Under the pieces are notes generated by a model. That model saw only the letters and a list, made by a program, of their open reading frames with translations. It was not told the DNA's origin and ran no database searches. Of a DNA stretch of 64,000 bases, positions 26,107-35,832 are shown in pieces; position 1 is the first letter of the stretch; each line of letters opens with the position of its first letter. The DNA is from Paracoccus beibuensis (GTDB lineage: Bacteria > Pseudomonadota > Alphaproteobacteria > Rhodobacterales > Rhodobacteraceae), in contig NZ_JAOTBD010000014.1 in the NCBI RefSeq assembly GCF_026162625.1, positions 1 to 64,000 of the forward strand. The letters run 5' to 3'. The translations under genes were made by a program, and so were the position numbers.

Positions 26107-27243
26107 ATGTTCAAGCTAGAAGCGCCGGACGATCTGTCACTGGTCCCGGATGCCCTGCTGATCCCGCCCCCTGCAGAAGGGCGCGGACGGCAGCAGCCCT
26201 CGGGGGTTCTGACGGTTGATGGGGCACTGGTCGAGAACTCTGCCAGTTGGTCGTCGAGTTCCGAGCCCGTCAACGCGTCCCCCGACATGCCGGCGCCCGA
26301 TGAAATAACGCCGCTTGCCGGGAAATGGATGTTCGGCGGAGTGCTGTACGGACATTTTGGTCACTTCATCACCGAGTCCTTTGCCAGGGCATGGGCGCTT
26401 GACGAGATACGCGGCCAGATCGAGGGCGTTCTCTTTACGCCCAAGCAGACCTCAGGGAACATCGACAACATGCTGAAGGCCTTGCGGCCGTTGATGGATA
26501 TCCTTGGTCTGGATGTTCCGGTGCGCTGCATCATGACTCCGACCCGGGTCGAGCAGCTTTACGTTCCTCGTCAAGGGGTTGGCATGAGCGACCTGACCGT
26601 CGGCAGCCAAAAGTTCCGCAATTTTGTCAATGCGCATTCCGGGGCCGCGATCGCACCGGAAGGCGACGAGCGGATCTATATTTCGCGCAGCCTGCTTCCG
26701 CCGGGGCGCGGCGGGCTGGTCGGAGAGAGCCTGCTGGAACAGTATCTGGCCGACGAGGGATATCAGCTGTTTCACCCCCAAAAACATCCCGCGGCGGTTC
26801 AGGTCGCGCGCTACAAGGCCGCACGGGACATCATCACCGTGGATTGTTCGCCTCTGCACATGCTGGCTTATGTGGGCAACAGCGAGCAGCGTGTGGGCAT
26901 TCTGACGCGCCGCAGCATGGATTTCGCGCCCAGCTTCATCCGGCAGCTGGAAGCGTTCAAGGGCATCACGGCCTTTGAAGTGAACACGCTTGTTCGAGAC
27001 TGGGTGCCTGGCCGATCGCTGCGTCCGGGGCGCGGTTCCTTCGGGGAAATGGACGTCCCCCGGACCTGGCAGATCCTGCGCGAGCGCGGCATGATTTCGT
27101 CGGATACGCCCTGGCCTGCTCTGACCGATGCACAGCGTGAGGCGGATCTGAGCCGCCTGAACGCGCTTCACGGCCTCGACTTCCATCCGCTGGATGAAAA
27201 CCTAGCCTTGCAGGAAAAGAGGACCGCCAAAAAGGCGGTCTGA
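26107..27243 (+). CDS. glycosyltransferase family 61 (DUF563) protein
   Basis: A 378-residue protein with the DUF563 blocks: FGGVLYGHFGHFITESFARAW (about 77-97), RIYISRSLLPPGRGG (about 198-212), then YQLFHPQKH and VDCSPLHMLAYVG, the equivalent of the IHGAGL motif in which Gly-Ala is replaced by Pro-Leu. The C-terminal 100 residues extend beyond the usual domain. A GGGAGAA ribosome site supports the ATG at 26107. It is distantly related to the other GT61 at 3160-4167. It precedes the broken esterase gene and the GT2-hydrolase fusions on the same strand, so it may belong to the same decoration unit. Confidence 0.78.
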   Translation: MFKLEAPDDLSLVPDALLIPPPAEGRGRQQPSGVLTVDGALVENSASWSSSSEPVNASPDMPAPDEITPLAGKWMFGGVLYGHFGHFITESFARAWALDEIRGQIEGVLFTPKQTSGNIDNMLKALRPLMDILGLDVPVRCIMTPTRVEQLYVPRQGVGMSDLTVGSQKFRNFVNAHSGAAIAPEGDERIYISRSLLPPGRGGLVGESLLEQYLADEGYQLFHPQKHPAAVQVARYKAARDIITVDCSPLHMLAYVGNSEQRVGILTRRSMDFAPSFIRQLEAFKGITAFEVNTLVRDWVPGRSLRPGRGSFGEMDVPRTWQILRERGMISSDTPWPALTDAQREADLSRLNALHGLDFHPLDENLALQEKRTAKKAV

Positions 27244-27304
27244 CAGTTTCCCACCATTTTGCCTCAGGGGGCGAAGGATATCCGGTTTCACCCCTCGAAA
27301 CGAT

Positions 27305-29163
27305 ATGGAACGCAATGATGAGCATTGTTCGGAAGAAGCGGGTGCCCCATCGCCGCAAGCTTCCCTTTTCGCCGCAAGCAGGCAGATGATGTCTTTCGTC
27401 GCGAAGAATGCGTTCAGGCTGGAACTGCCTCCCCGCGACACGCAGCTGTCCTTTGCTCCGCTTCAGGGCAACAGCGTGCTGACCCTCAAGGCGCATCCTG
27501 CCGATCGACGCCCCGGCCATCCTGGTCGAGATCAGCTTTTCCCTGCAGGAACAGGCAGCTCAGGGCACTGTGCTGTTGGTCCGCGACGTGAACGGAAACA
27601 GCGTCTTGCTCCGGGTTTGCAACCGCTACCTGATGCTTCAATCCGGACACGCCCGCTTGGAATTCCCCCGGATGATGGACGAAGCGCAGACGGTCAGCTT
27701 TGCCCTGACCGCGTCCGGGCGGCTGATCCTGATCCAGGATGACGGTGTGATCGATGATGTCGCGGCCTTTGATCCCGTCGACATGCTGCGCCTGCATCAG
27801 GTCCATGTGGCCAATCAGGCACCGATGATGCTGCATGGCTTGTCGCTGCATGTGCTGGACACGGCCGATCCAGCTGCGGTCCTGGCTGCGCTGCGGGTCC
27901 GGGTGGAGGCGCGGCTCGGCAAGGCCGTGACATCGCCAATGCCCGGCACGCCGTTGCTGATCCATTTCAACGGTCAGTCCTTGGCCTTGGGCCCCATTGT
28001 CCCGGCCGACGACAGAATGGCACTTGCCAGCCTGGCCCGGGCGGATCTGCGGATGCTGGTGAATGTTTTTACCGGAGACGCCCGACGGTCTATCGACCTT
28101 TCGGGGCTGCAGAAACGTCAAGGTCCTGTCGAGAGCGTTGATGCGCGACTGGACAGGGTGCGCATTACAGGCTCTCTGCCCCCTGCCCTGCCCTGCCCTG
28201 GCCATGGCACAGGCCTTGGCGGGACGCGACAATGACGCAGCCGGGCAAAACGCCACTCCATCCGATCCGGCCCGTTTTGCGCCCATCGCCTTGTCCGGCA
28301 ACCCGATCGCAGGCGAGTCGCTGGCCATGTTGGACGATCCCCAAGGACAGAGCCGGCGCAACATGGATCACATCCTTGATGCCACTCATCGGGCGTTTGC
28401 CCGGGACGGCTTGATGCCGGAGAAAATCATCTACTTCTGGATTCAGGGTGAGGCCGACCGCTCTGCCGCGCCAGGCGCCTATCTGAAGGCTCTGACCGCA
28501 CATTGGGACCGTATCCGCGCCAGGCTGGACGATCTGTATCCGCAGTCAGAAAAGACGATCTTCCTGATGCAGACCGCCGGATCGGACCAGACCCACCATC
28601 GAAGCGACCAGTACCACCCCGCTGCCGACCAGCTGAGCTTTGCAGCCGGACGCCGCGATGCGGTGCTGGTGGGGCCCGTCTATCCAAGCCGCCTGGCCGA
28701 CCTTATTCATCCCGACCTGCATCACTCCCGGATCATGGGAGAGCTGGCGGCCTGGGCGCTGCGAGAGATCTATGCAGGGCGCCCCTGGTCGATCACCAGT
28801 CCGGTGCCGCGACGTGACGGCGACCGGATCACCCTGGACTTCGCGCTGCGCGACGACGAAGCCCTGACGGCGCATGACCTGGACGTGTACGGCGGTCAGG
28901 GGATCGACGCGTTCCTGGGGCTGGAGGTCGAGGGCGGCGCAATCCAGGCCGTCGAACTGGACGGCCATGCCTTGCATATAAGCGTGACGGGGCCTGTCAC
29001 CCAGGTCCGCTACGCGATGCAGCGTCAGAGCATGCGCCAGGTCGACGGCAATGCCTATCCGGCCCGCCGGGGCCTGATCCGGACCACGCTGACCCGGCCA
29101 GCGGTGCAGCTTCCCGAAACCACGCTGTACCGCTGGCTGCCCAGTTTCACACTCGATCTGTGA
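27305..29163 (+). pseudogene. SGNH/sialate-O-acetylesterase-like gene split by two frameshifts
   Basis: Three overlapping frames together encode one esterase. Frame A (from about 27305 or the ATG pair at 27386/27389) gives FRLELPPRDTQLSF and ends sensibly near 27500. Frame B (27501 to about 28180) gives IDAPAILVEISFSLQEQ and holds the nucleophile block NGQSLALG (Ser codon 27978-27980). Frame C (about 28200-29163) holds the second block FWIQGEAD (28435-28458) and the catalytic Asp-x-x-His block DLIHPDLHHS. Thus the SASA-type catalytic domain is divided between frames B and C, at the CCCTG repeat at 28181-28200. It is a decayed gene, a phase-variable gene in the OFF state, or a sequencing error. 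If intact it would remove acetyl groups from glycans. Confidence 0.7.
28181..28200. repeat. CCCTG x4 microsatellite inside the esterase coding region
   Basis: Four perfect tandem copies of the 5-base unit CCCTG. The upstream frame hits TGA about 30 bases later, while the catalytic remainder continues in the +1 frame. Gaining one unit, or losing two, would join the two frames. Confidence 0.85.
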
Positions 29164-29268
29164 CCGCCGACCACAAGGACTGTCATACTTGAAACCAGAT
29201 GATATCTTTCCAGGGAACGGCGTCCTCTCCGTCAAAGCCTTGCCAGCTCAAAGGACTGTTGCTCTTTC

Positions 29269-31500
29269 ATGAACATTTCGGCCCCGGACCCTGCAGATCG
29301 CTGGACATCGAACGCGCTTCGCACGGTGGTGACAACCGTGAAGAACGAGGCGCCGTTCCTGCTGGAATGGCTGTGCTATCACCGGCTGATCGGGTTCAAC
29401 CGCTTCGTCATCTATTCGAACGACTGCACCGACGGCACACACGAGATGCTGCGCCTGCTGAACGATGCAGGGCTGGTCCACCACTATGACAATAGCTCAA
29501 TATCCCCTGATCTTCATAAGGATCCGCAGCGCCGGGCCTATGCCCGTGCGATGTCTCTTCCTGAGGTCACGACAAGCGATTGGGTGGCAGTGCTGGACGG
29601 GGATGAGTTCTTTACTGTCAATGCGGGCGAAGGAACACTGGATGATCTGTTTCATGCCCTGCCTCCGCGCACTGATGCCGTGGCCGCACAATGGCGAATT
29701 TTCGGCAACAATGAGATCATCGAATTTGATTCCGATAAACTACAGATTACTCAATTTTGCATGGCGTCCCCCAAGGAGACTCATTTTTTCTATAGTCAAT
29801 TGGCCGTAAAATCCATTTTCAGACCTTCTCCTGTTCAGCAATTAGGGGTGCATCGGCCTGTATTCAAAACGAACTTCGGAACGTCAGACAATCCTATCAT
29901 GTTCGTCAATGGCTCTGGTGCAGATGTAAGCGACAGATTTCTTCACCGTAGCTGGTGCATGGATCACGATATGTCAGGCTTTGATCTGTGCCACGTCAAC
30001 CATTACATGATCCGTTCCAGTGAAGTATTTTTGATGAAGCGGTGGCGCGGCACTGCCAACAGCACAAACACGGAAAGGATAAATTTTGAATATTTCAATA
30101 GATACAACCTGAACGTGGTTCCTGAAACTGGGATCACCCGATGGGCGGAGCGCGTGATTGCCGCCCGTGCAGATCTGATCCGCCAAATTCCGGCGCTGGG
30201 AAAATTGCAAGCGGTCGCAGGGGCGACATATCGCGCCCAGATCGATAGGCTGAAAAAGCAACTGAAGGCCGAAGCCCCCGAACAGTATGCACTCTTGTTT
30301 AGCCCTGAAGCGCAACGCAAAGATACAGCGCAGCGGCAGGCAGAACTTGGAAAGATGCTGGCCAGACAGAGGAAACGGACCGCCGCCAAGATCAAGGATG
30401 CATCTGCTGAAGATGCCCTGCCGCGAGAGATCAAGGCCTCGCCCATCCTTCTGGCCCCGCTGACGGCCGAGGCGCCGGTGCCGACCATGCCTTTGCTGTC
30501 GATGACCCCTTGGGCAACCCTGCCCGAAGATCCGGTGGAGGTCGCACGGACGCGGGCTGCCGCCCCTGCGGCCCCTCAACCGCAAGGCGCCGAAGCCCCC
30601 GACCTTCCGCCCCAGTGGCTGATCGATCTGCGCCGCTCACCCTACAAGCGCGGTTTCTATCATTCAGAGGAGGAGTTCGCCGCCCTGCATGTCGAACGCA
30701 AGCGAACGCATTTGTTCGTCACCTTCGACAATCTCTCGCAGGTCGGCCTGACCGGGATCGATCGCGATGCCTGGGGCTATGAATTCGCGCGCAAGTCGGA
30801 TTGGTCGCAGCTAGGCATCTTCGCATTCCGGGCCAACTGGTTCCGCACCCCCCTTCTGTTCGATTACCTTCGCCATCTTCGCGATGCCAAGCTGTTTGAA
30901 CGTTATGAAACGGTGACATTCTCGGGCACCTCGATGGGGGCCTATGCCGCTTGTGCATTCTCGTCGCTGGTTCCCGGCGCCCAGGTCATCGCCTTTTCCC
31001 CGCAATCCACCCTGTCGGCCGGGCTCGTCCCGTGGGAAGGCCGGTTTCCGTCAGGACGGGCCGCCGACTGGCGGGGCGACTTCAGCGACGCCGCGGCCGA
31101 GACGGCCGGGGCCGGCCGGATATTCCTGATCTACGACCCACTGGAAGAGAACGACCGTCTCCATGCCGAACGGTTCACCGGCGACAACGTCATTCATCTT
31201 CGGACTCCGATGGCAGGTCACAAGACGGCCTTGCGGCTGCGCCAGGCCGATCTTCTCAGCCGGGTGGTTCGCGGGCTGGCCACGCACAGCCTGACCCCGC
31301 AAGAGTTTCGGCACTTGTACCGCTCTGCCCGGATGCAGCCTTGGTATCTGGATGCCTTGGGGCACCGGCTGGCTGGGCGCGGCCGGAGCGACTGGTTGCT
31401 GCGCCTGGCGCATATTGCGCGAAAAAGCGGGCGGCCCAATGTTGCAAACAACCTGAAGATGCTCGCATGCCACGTGCCTCCTCCGGACGCCCTGCCCTAA
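29269..31500 (+). CDS. GT2-type glycosyltransferase fused to an alpha/beta-hydrolase-like domain
   Basis: A 743-residue two-domain protein. Residues about 15-300 are a GT2_4-type domain: VVTTVKNEAPFLLEWLCYHRLIGF, stated here as residues 19-42, then YSNDCTDGT and the metal-binding LDGDEFF (D110, D112). Residues 310-440 are a charged, Ala/Pro-rich linker. Residues about 447-740 are a hydrolase-like domain with FSGTSMGAYAA (Ser555 nucleophile), IYDPLEEND (Asp623) and GHKTAL (His651), in the correct order for a Ser-Asp-His triad. There is no signal peptide. A sugar transferase combined with an esterase or acyltransferase would build and acylate a glycan. The C-terminal half is paralogous to that of the next gene. 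Confidence 0.78.
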   Translation: MNISAPDPADRWTSNALRTVVTTVKNEAPFLLEWLCYHRLIGFNRFVIYSNDCTDGTHEMLRLLNDAGLVHHYDNSSISPDLHKDPQRRAYARAMSLPEVTTSDWVAVLDGDEFFTVNAGEGTLDDLFHALPPRTDAVAAQWRIFGNNEIIEFDSDKLQITQFCMASPKETHFFYSQLAVKSIFRPSPVQQLGVHRPVFKTNFGTSDNPIMFVNGSGADVSDRFLHRSWCMDHDMSGFDLCHVNHYMIRSSEVFLMKRWRGTANSTNTERINFEYFNRYNLNVVPETGITRWAERVIAARADLIRQIPALGKLQAVAGATYRAQIDRLKKQLKAEAPEQYALLFSPEAQRKDTAQRQAELGKMLARQRKRTAAKIKDASAEDALPREIKASPILLAPLTAEAPVPTMPLLSMTPWATLPEDPVEVARTRAAAPAAPQPQGAEAPDLPPQWLIDLRRSPYKRGFYHSEEEFAALHVERKRTHLFVTFDNLSQVGLTGIDRDAWGYEFARKSDWSQLGIFAFRANWFRTPLLFDYLRHLRDAKLFERYETVTFSGTSMGAYAACAFSSLVPGAQVIAFSPQSTLSAGLVPWEGRFPSGRAADWRGDFSDAAAETAGAGRIFLIYDPLEENDRLHAERFTGDNVIHLRTPMAGHKTALRLRQADLLSRVVRGLATHSLTPQEFRHLYRSARMQPWYLDALGHRLAGRGRSDWLLRLAHIARKSGRPNVANNLKMLACHVPPPDALP

Positions 31501-31558
31501 GGGTTGCAAGGCCGGCCCTCTCGATGCACGCCGAGTCATCAACTTCGAAAGCCCCCGA

Positions 31559-33667
31559 ATGCCCGCTCAGAATGCCCCCCAGCACGACAATATTGCCGTT
31601 CCCGATATTGCGCTTCACATGCTGATGAACGACAGCGCCCCCCTTCTGCTTGATTGGGTGCTGCATCACTGGCACGTCGGGTTTCGGCGGATCACCGTTC
31701 ATGGCGACGGCGCCAATCCTGAGGCCACTGCCTTGGCCGAGGCCTTGGCCGGTGCGGGATTGATCAAGTTCATTCCGACCGATCGTCCGGGCATCGCACA
31801 TGCCAAGGCCCGTCAGATCCGCGCCATGGCCGAGGCTTTGAAAAGCGAGACGGATCTTGGCACGGCTTTCCTGCTCTGGCTTCAGCCCGAAGACCTTCTT
31901 GTCGTAGATGTCGGGGACGGCCATCTGTCGGATTTGGCCGCGCAGCTGGAACAGTTTCCCGATATCCTCAGCCCGACGGTGCAGATCGTCGGTGGATCCG
32001 GTGAATGCCGATATGTCGACGCGCCCCTGCCGGATCGCTTCACGCGGGGCACCGGCGGTGCCAAGGGACCCACGCTTTTCTCGACGCCGCTCCGGACGAT
32101 TTTCCGCCCACAGCTGGCGAAGGCGCTTCAGGCGGCGCGGCCCCAGCTCAAACCCAAATTCGCCCGTGGCAAGGAAAGCGTTACCTGGCTGAACGGCGCC
32201 GGCGAGGATGTTGCCGAACGCTACCTGCTGAAGGGCTGGATGGCGCCTTCGGAACAGCCGGGCCTGGGATTTTGCCATGTCATGTCCTTCATGGCCCAGG
32301 ACCGGGAAACCTTTCTTCTTCGGCGGACGGGTGCAGGGGATGTCCTGCCATTTATCACCCCAAGCCACTTGTCCAACGTGATGCAGCAGTACCATCGGCT
32401 CAATTTCAACCGATCCGAGGTGGGCTCGGCGGTGGCGGATCCGCAAGGGCCGGCGGCGCGGCGTGCAGCCGTCCTGAAGGACCTGCCCGATATTGCGGAT
32501 TGTCACAGGAATGTGGTGGACGAGTTTTCGGGACGGTTGGACCGGCTGCTGCCAAAGCAGGATCCCGCTGCCGTCGCCCTGATCTCGTCGTTTCTTGCAG
32601 GAGATAAAGGCTCGGCACAAGATTTCGACTGGCCTGTTCCCTTCGGAGTTCCCACCACACCCCCTGCCCTGTCGGAAACGGATTCAGCCTGGGCAGAGAG
32701 GCTGACCCGCCCCGCCGACAATGGATCTGCCGAAGTTGATGATTGGATTGCAACGGACGGCGAGGAGAATGCGAAGCCCGCTCGGTCCGCTCAGCCCGAA
32801 ACCGTCGTTATTGAAGCCCCCGCATGGCTGTCCGATCTGCGCCTGTCCGGGCAGGCTCATGGATTCTATCATTCCATGCCGAATTACGCCTGCACCTATG
32901 TTGCACGCAGTCGGGAGCATCTTGTTGTTTCCTTTGACAATCTTGCAACGGTCCGGGGAAATCCCGTGTCGCGCGAGCCTTGGGGCTACAACTTCGTCCG
33001 AAAGGAGGGCTGGTCCCATCTTGGCGTCCTGTCCTATGTGCCGGGCTGGTTTCGTGATGTCGATCTGCATCGCTATCTTCTGTCCCTGCGCGACAGCGGA
33101 TTTTTTGAACAGTTCGGCCAGGTGACGATGTTCGGGACGTCGATGGGTGGATATGGCGCGGCGGCCTTTGCTTCTCTGGCACCGGGTTGCCGTGTGGCGG
33201 CCTTCTCGCCACAATCGACGCTTGCCCCGCATCTGGCAGCATGGGACCAGCGTTATCCGACAGGAAAACATGCCAAATGGGATGGTTTGTTTGCGGATGC
33301 CGCCAGTGAATCACGCAGTGCAGCACAGGTCTGGCTTTTCTACGATCCCGCTGTAGAGCATGATCTGCGCCATGTCCGCCGGTTCGATGCAGACAATGTC
33401 ATTGCGGTGCCTCTGCGCCATGCGGATCACAAGACGGCGCTGATGCTGAAGAACGGGCGCATCCTTAGCAGTGTGATGCGCGATATCGTGAATGGCCATG
33501 CGACCCGCGCAGGGATCATGAAAGCGTATCGAAGCTGTCGGATCTTGCCTGAATATGTCCAGGGGTTGAGAACTCAGGCCGAGCGAACAGGCGGCGCCGC
33601 AAGGGTGAAACGGATCGATCGTGCATTGGCGCAACTGAGCGATGCGCCTGATGGAGGTCGGCCCTGA
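31559..33667 (+). CDS. paralogous GT2-like/alpha-beta-hydrolase fusion with degenerate GT half
   Basis: A 702-residue protein with the same plan as its upstream neighbour. The N-terminal half keeps the fold (HMLMNDSAPLLLDWVLHHWHVGF) but the position of the DxD motif reads LWLQPEDLLVVD, so metal binding and transfer activity look lost. The C-terminal domain is well conserved: MFGTSMGGYGAAAF (Ser528), FYDPAVEHD (Asp596) and DHKTAL (His624), with Ser-Asp and Asp-His spacings of 68 and 28 residues, identical to the paralogue. The pair therefore probably arose by tandem duplication, the second becoming hydrolase-only with a glycan-binding remnant. No strong ribosome site is visible before the ATG. 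Confidence 0.75.
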   Translation: MPAQNAPQHDNIAVPDIALHMLMNDSAPLLLDWVLHHWHVGFRRITVHGDGANPEATALAEALAGAGLIKFIPTDRPGIAHAKARQIRAMAEALKSETDLGTAFLLWLQPEDLLVVDVGDGHLSDLAAQLEQFPDILSPTVQIVGGSGECRYVDAPLPDRFTRGTGGAKGPTLFSTPLRTIFRPQLAKALQAARPQLKPKFARGKESVTWLNGAGEDVAERYLLKGWMAPSEQPGLGFCHVMSFMAQDRETFLLRRTGAGDVLPFITPSHLSNVMQQYHRLNFNRSEVGSAVADPQGPAARRAAVLKDLPDIADCHRNVVDEFSGRLDRLLPKQDPAAVALISSFLAGDKGSAQDFDWPVPFGVPTTPPALSETDSAWAERLTRPADNGSAEVDDWIATDGEENAKPARSAQPETVVIEAPAWLSDLRLSGQAHGFYHSMPNYACTYVARSREHLVVSFDNLATVRGNPVSREPWGYNFVRKEGWSHLGVLSYVPGWFRDVDLHRYLLSLRDSGFFEQFGQVTMFGTSMGGYGAAAFASLAPGCRVAAFSPQSTLAPHLAAWDQRYPTGKHAKWDGLFADAASESRSAAQVWLFYDPAVEHDLRHVRRFDADNVIAVPLRHADHKTALMLKNGRILSSVMRDIVNGHATRAGIMKAYRSCRILPEYVQGLRTQAERTGGAARVKRIDRALAQLSDAPDGGRP

Positions 33668-33817
33668 TCATTGTGCTGTCAGACGCCTGAAGCTTGCCTG
33701 GGGGCTCTGGCGTCGATTTTTTCCATTCAATCATCCCGCCATCGGCGGTCGCAGATGCGCCCTCCGGCGAGGGTTCATGCATCATCCGGGATTGGAGCAG
33801 CCAGGGCCGGGGCCGGG

Positions 33818-34288
33818 TCAAGGCAGGGTAATCCCGGCTTGCTTCAGCGGAGAGATCAGGCTTGCGGCTTCAAGATCGCCGGCAACAGTCTCGCTGGAAG
33901 AAAAGGGAATGAACTGGACCGACAAGGTCCGGGCTTCACTCAGCTGCGACATCTGCAAAGCTGTCAGTTCCGTGGAGGCGCGGCAGCCGTCAGGAAAACA
34001 TGCATCCAATGGCAAGGGGATTTCGAAAGCGCCAGGGTCGATGACAACTCGAACACCAGGGCGGGCTGCAATGCCCAACGGGGCGGTTACGAACAGCACC
34101 GGATCAGCCCCGGACTTTTCCATCTGCAAACTGAGGGTCGCAAATGTTCTGTTCTCCTCGGCCACCAGCCGCACCATGCTGGTGCAGCGGTTCGTCACCG
34201 CATCGCAGGTGGCAGCATCCTGCGCCTGTGCAGTGCTTGCGGCCAAGAGACTGAAAAAGCAAAAAGAACGAATTGCAAAATGGATCAT
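33818..34288 (-). CDS. IalB-family (invasion associated locus B) periplasmic protein
   Basis: A 156-residue protein with a signal peptide (FAIRSFCFFSLLAASTAQAQ, cleavage near residue 23) and the IalB features: a first Cys pair (CDAVTNRC), a basic MVRLVAEEN strand, FVTAPLGIAARPGV, then DACFPDGCRASTELTALQM with the second Cys pair. The family is periplasmic and widespread in alphaproteobacteria, with no settled biochemical role. GGGAGGA lies directly before tandem ATGs; the second, at 34288, has the more workable spacing. It is convergent with the fusion genes and codirectional with the CTERM gene upstream, separated from it by a hairpin. Confidence 0.8.
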   Translation of the reverse strand: MIHFAIRSFCFFSLLAASTAQAQDAATCDAVTNRCTSMVRLVAEENRTFATLSLQMEKSGADPVLFVTAPLGIAARPGVRVVIDPGAFEIPLPLDACFPDGCRASTELTALQMSQLSEARTLSVQFIPFSSSETVAGDLEAASLISPLKQAGITLP

Positions 34289-34310
34289 CATTCCTCCCAG
34301 GGACAAATGG

Positions 34311-34342
34311 AATAGCGGCAGCCTGTTCTGGCTGCCGCTATT
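34311..34342 (-). terminator. 13-bp perfect hairpin between two minus-strand genes
   Basis: AATAGCGGCAGCC at 34311-34323 pairs perfectly with 34330-34342 over a 6-base loop. It lies 22 bases after the stop of the CTERM protein gene and just before the IalB-like gene. No clear U-run follows on the minus strand, so partial termination is possible. Confidence 0.65.
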
Positions 34343-34364
34343 GAAACACTTATGCTCGTTTTTT

Positions 34365-35351
34365 CTACCCGTTCTTGCGGCGCATGCGCAGCGCGCCCAT
34401 TGCGCCCATGCCGCCCAGCAGCAGGAAGCCGGCAGCTGGAACCGGAATCGGAGCCGGGTCGACCGGCGGAACCACGACAGAACCGCCTACCCCCTTGAAC
34501 GCGAACATGAAGGTCACATCATCGTTCGCTGCGCCCCCGGCACCGCTGGACTGGCCCAGAGAGTAGAGTTCAACCTGTACAGCGCTCAGCGCTGCGATGG
34601 CCAAGCTCTCGTCGGCAGCCGCCCCGTAGAAGATATCGAAATCATAGGCCGCACCAGCCTTCAGCTCACCAAAGCCGAAGTCGAAGTTGGACCCGTGATC
34701 GGTAGCGCCCAGGTCCGTGAAATCCGTGGTTTCCGTACCGGCAAGAATTGGGCTTCGAGATGCAAAAGGATTGGAGTTCTCGAAGCCATTGTTGTTGGAG
34801 TATCTCAATGACGTGGTGGTTCCGGTCCCCACATGCGTCACATATTCGCTGAAGGGAGTGGGTTCCACATCCCAGTCGAAGGTGCGGGTATAGCGCAGAT
34901 CGGCAATGTCGACGGCGCTGGTGTTTTCAATCTTGACCGACAGACGGTACAGGTTTGCGGTTTCTGAAGCCGGAACGAAGCTGTGCGTCACACGCAGACC
35001 CGTACCGTCAACCGTCACGACTGACATCGCAGTCGAGGCGGTATTACTGAAGGAGACCGAGGTTAATCCTCCGATGCCGGCATCGTTGTTGGCATAGCCT
35101 GCCTGACCAGTCTCACCGATGCCGACGCCCCAGCCTTCGCAAAGGCAACCCGGCGCGGTTGCTTCATAGTTGGTCGGCAGATAGCGGAGACCAGTGGCGT
35201 TGGTTCCTCCGGCGGAAGGGGCGCCTCCAGACACGTTCAGTTGGCCAAGTGTGTCAACACCCATCTGAATGGTGCCGTTGTCGATAATGGCGGCGTTAGC
35301 GGTTATCGGCAAAGCCATAACCAGAGCTGCCGCAAGCACGGTACTTTTCAT
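34365..35351 (-). CDS. VPxPA-CTERM sorted secreted protein, function unknown
   Basis: A 328-residue protein: signal peptide (STVLAAALVMALPITANAA, cleavage near residue 20), a beta-rich body with one adjacent Cys pair (CLCEG) and many Thr/Ser/Asn residues, a Pro-rich linker (VVPPVDPAPIP), then IPVPAAGFLLLGGMGAMGAL and a basic end (RMRRKNG). This is the CTERM sorting plan with a VPAA motif. The ATG at 35351 is chosen over a GTG nine bases earlier because GAGGTGAGG lies before it. No domain is recognised; a surface or matrix role is inferred from the sorting tail. GC content is lower than in the neighbouring glycosyltransferases. Confidence 0.8.
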   Translation of the reverse strand: MKSTVLAAALVMALPITANAAIIDNGTIQMGVDTLGQLNVSGGAPSAGGTNATGLRYLPTNYEATAPGCLCEGWGVGIGETGQAGYANNDAGIGGLTSVSFSNTASTAMSVVTVDGTGLRVTHSFVPASETANLYRLSVKIENTSAVDIADLRYTRTFDWDVEPTPFSEYVTHVGTGTTTSLRYSNNNGFENSNPFASRSPILAGTETTDFTDLGATDHGSNFDFGFGELKAGAAYDFDIFYGAAADESLAIAALSAVQVELYSLGQSSGAGGAANDDVTFMFAFKGVGGSVVVPPVDPAPIPVPAAGFLLLGGMGAMGALRMRRKNG

Positions 35352-35832
35352 GATCCTCACCTCTTAAAAAACTACCATCAACTTTTGATGAATATTAAAT
35401 TTTTATCAAGTTTTTTTTGGAGGGTAATGCGAAGACTGCAGCAAGATAAAAAATCACATCCATTAAAATATTTATTTTAGAATCAGAGATTTATTTTAAA
35501 GCAGGTTTCTAGCAGGACGTCGAAGACGCCTGTCCTCGAACATGCGGATGCGTCGAATGCGGTCAGACTAGCCGGTCCTCGCTTTCCCAGTGGGAAGATC
35601 GCCAAATCGAACGCTTGTGATCGAGTCGCTGTCTTCGGCGCGGTCCTCTACCGGCAGTCGTCCTTTGGATAGCGGCGTCCATGTCAGGGGCACGACACAA
35701 TCCAAGCGGCGCGTGCCACCAAGCTGACCTTATGCTGGCAGGATGCCGTTGGGGCGCGAGGTCCGCGTGGATGTCGCGCCATGCGATCGAGGTGAAGCCA
35801 GGCGCTGCCCTGCCCCACCTCGACGACAGATA
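35352..35832. other. intergenic, AT-rich promoter part and a gene-free GC-rich part
   Basis: The first 150 bases (to about 35500) are very AT-rich, with A- and T-tracts, and should hold the promoter of the minus-strand CTERM gene. The remaining 330 bases return to high GC but contain no ORF with coding character. It resembles decayed sequence; no family could be recognised. Confidence 0.4.
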
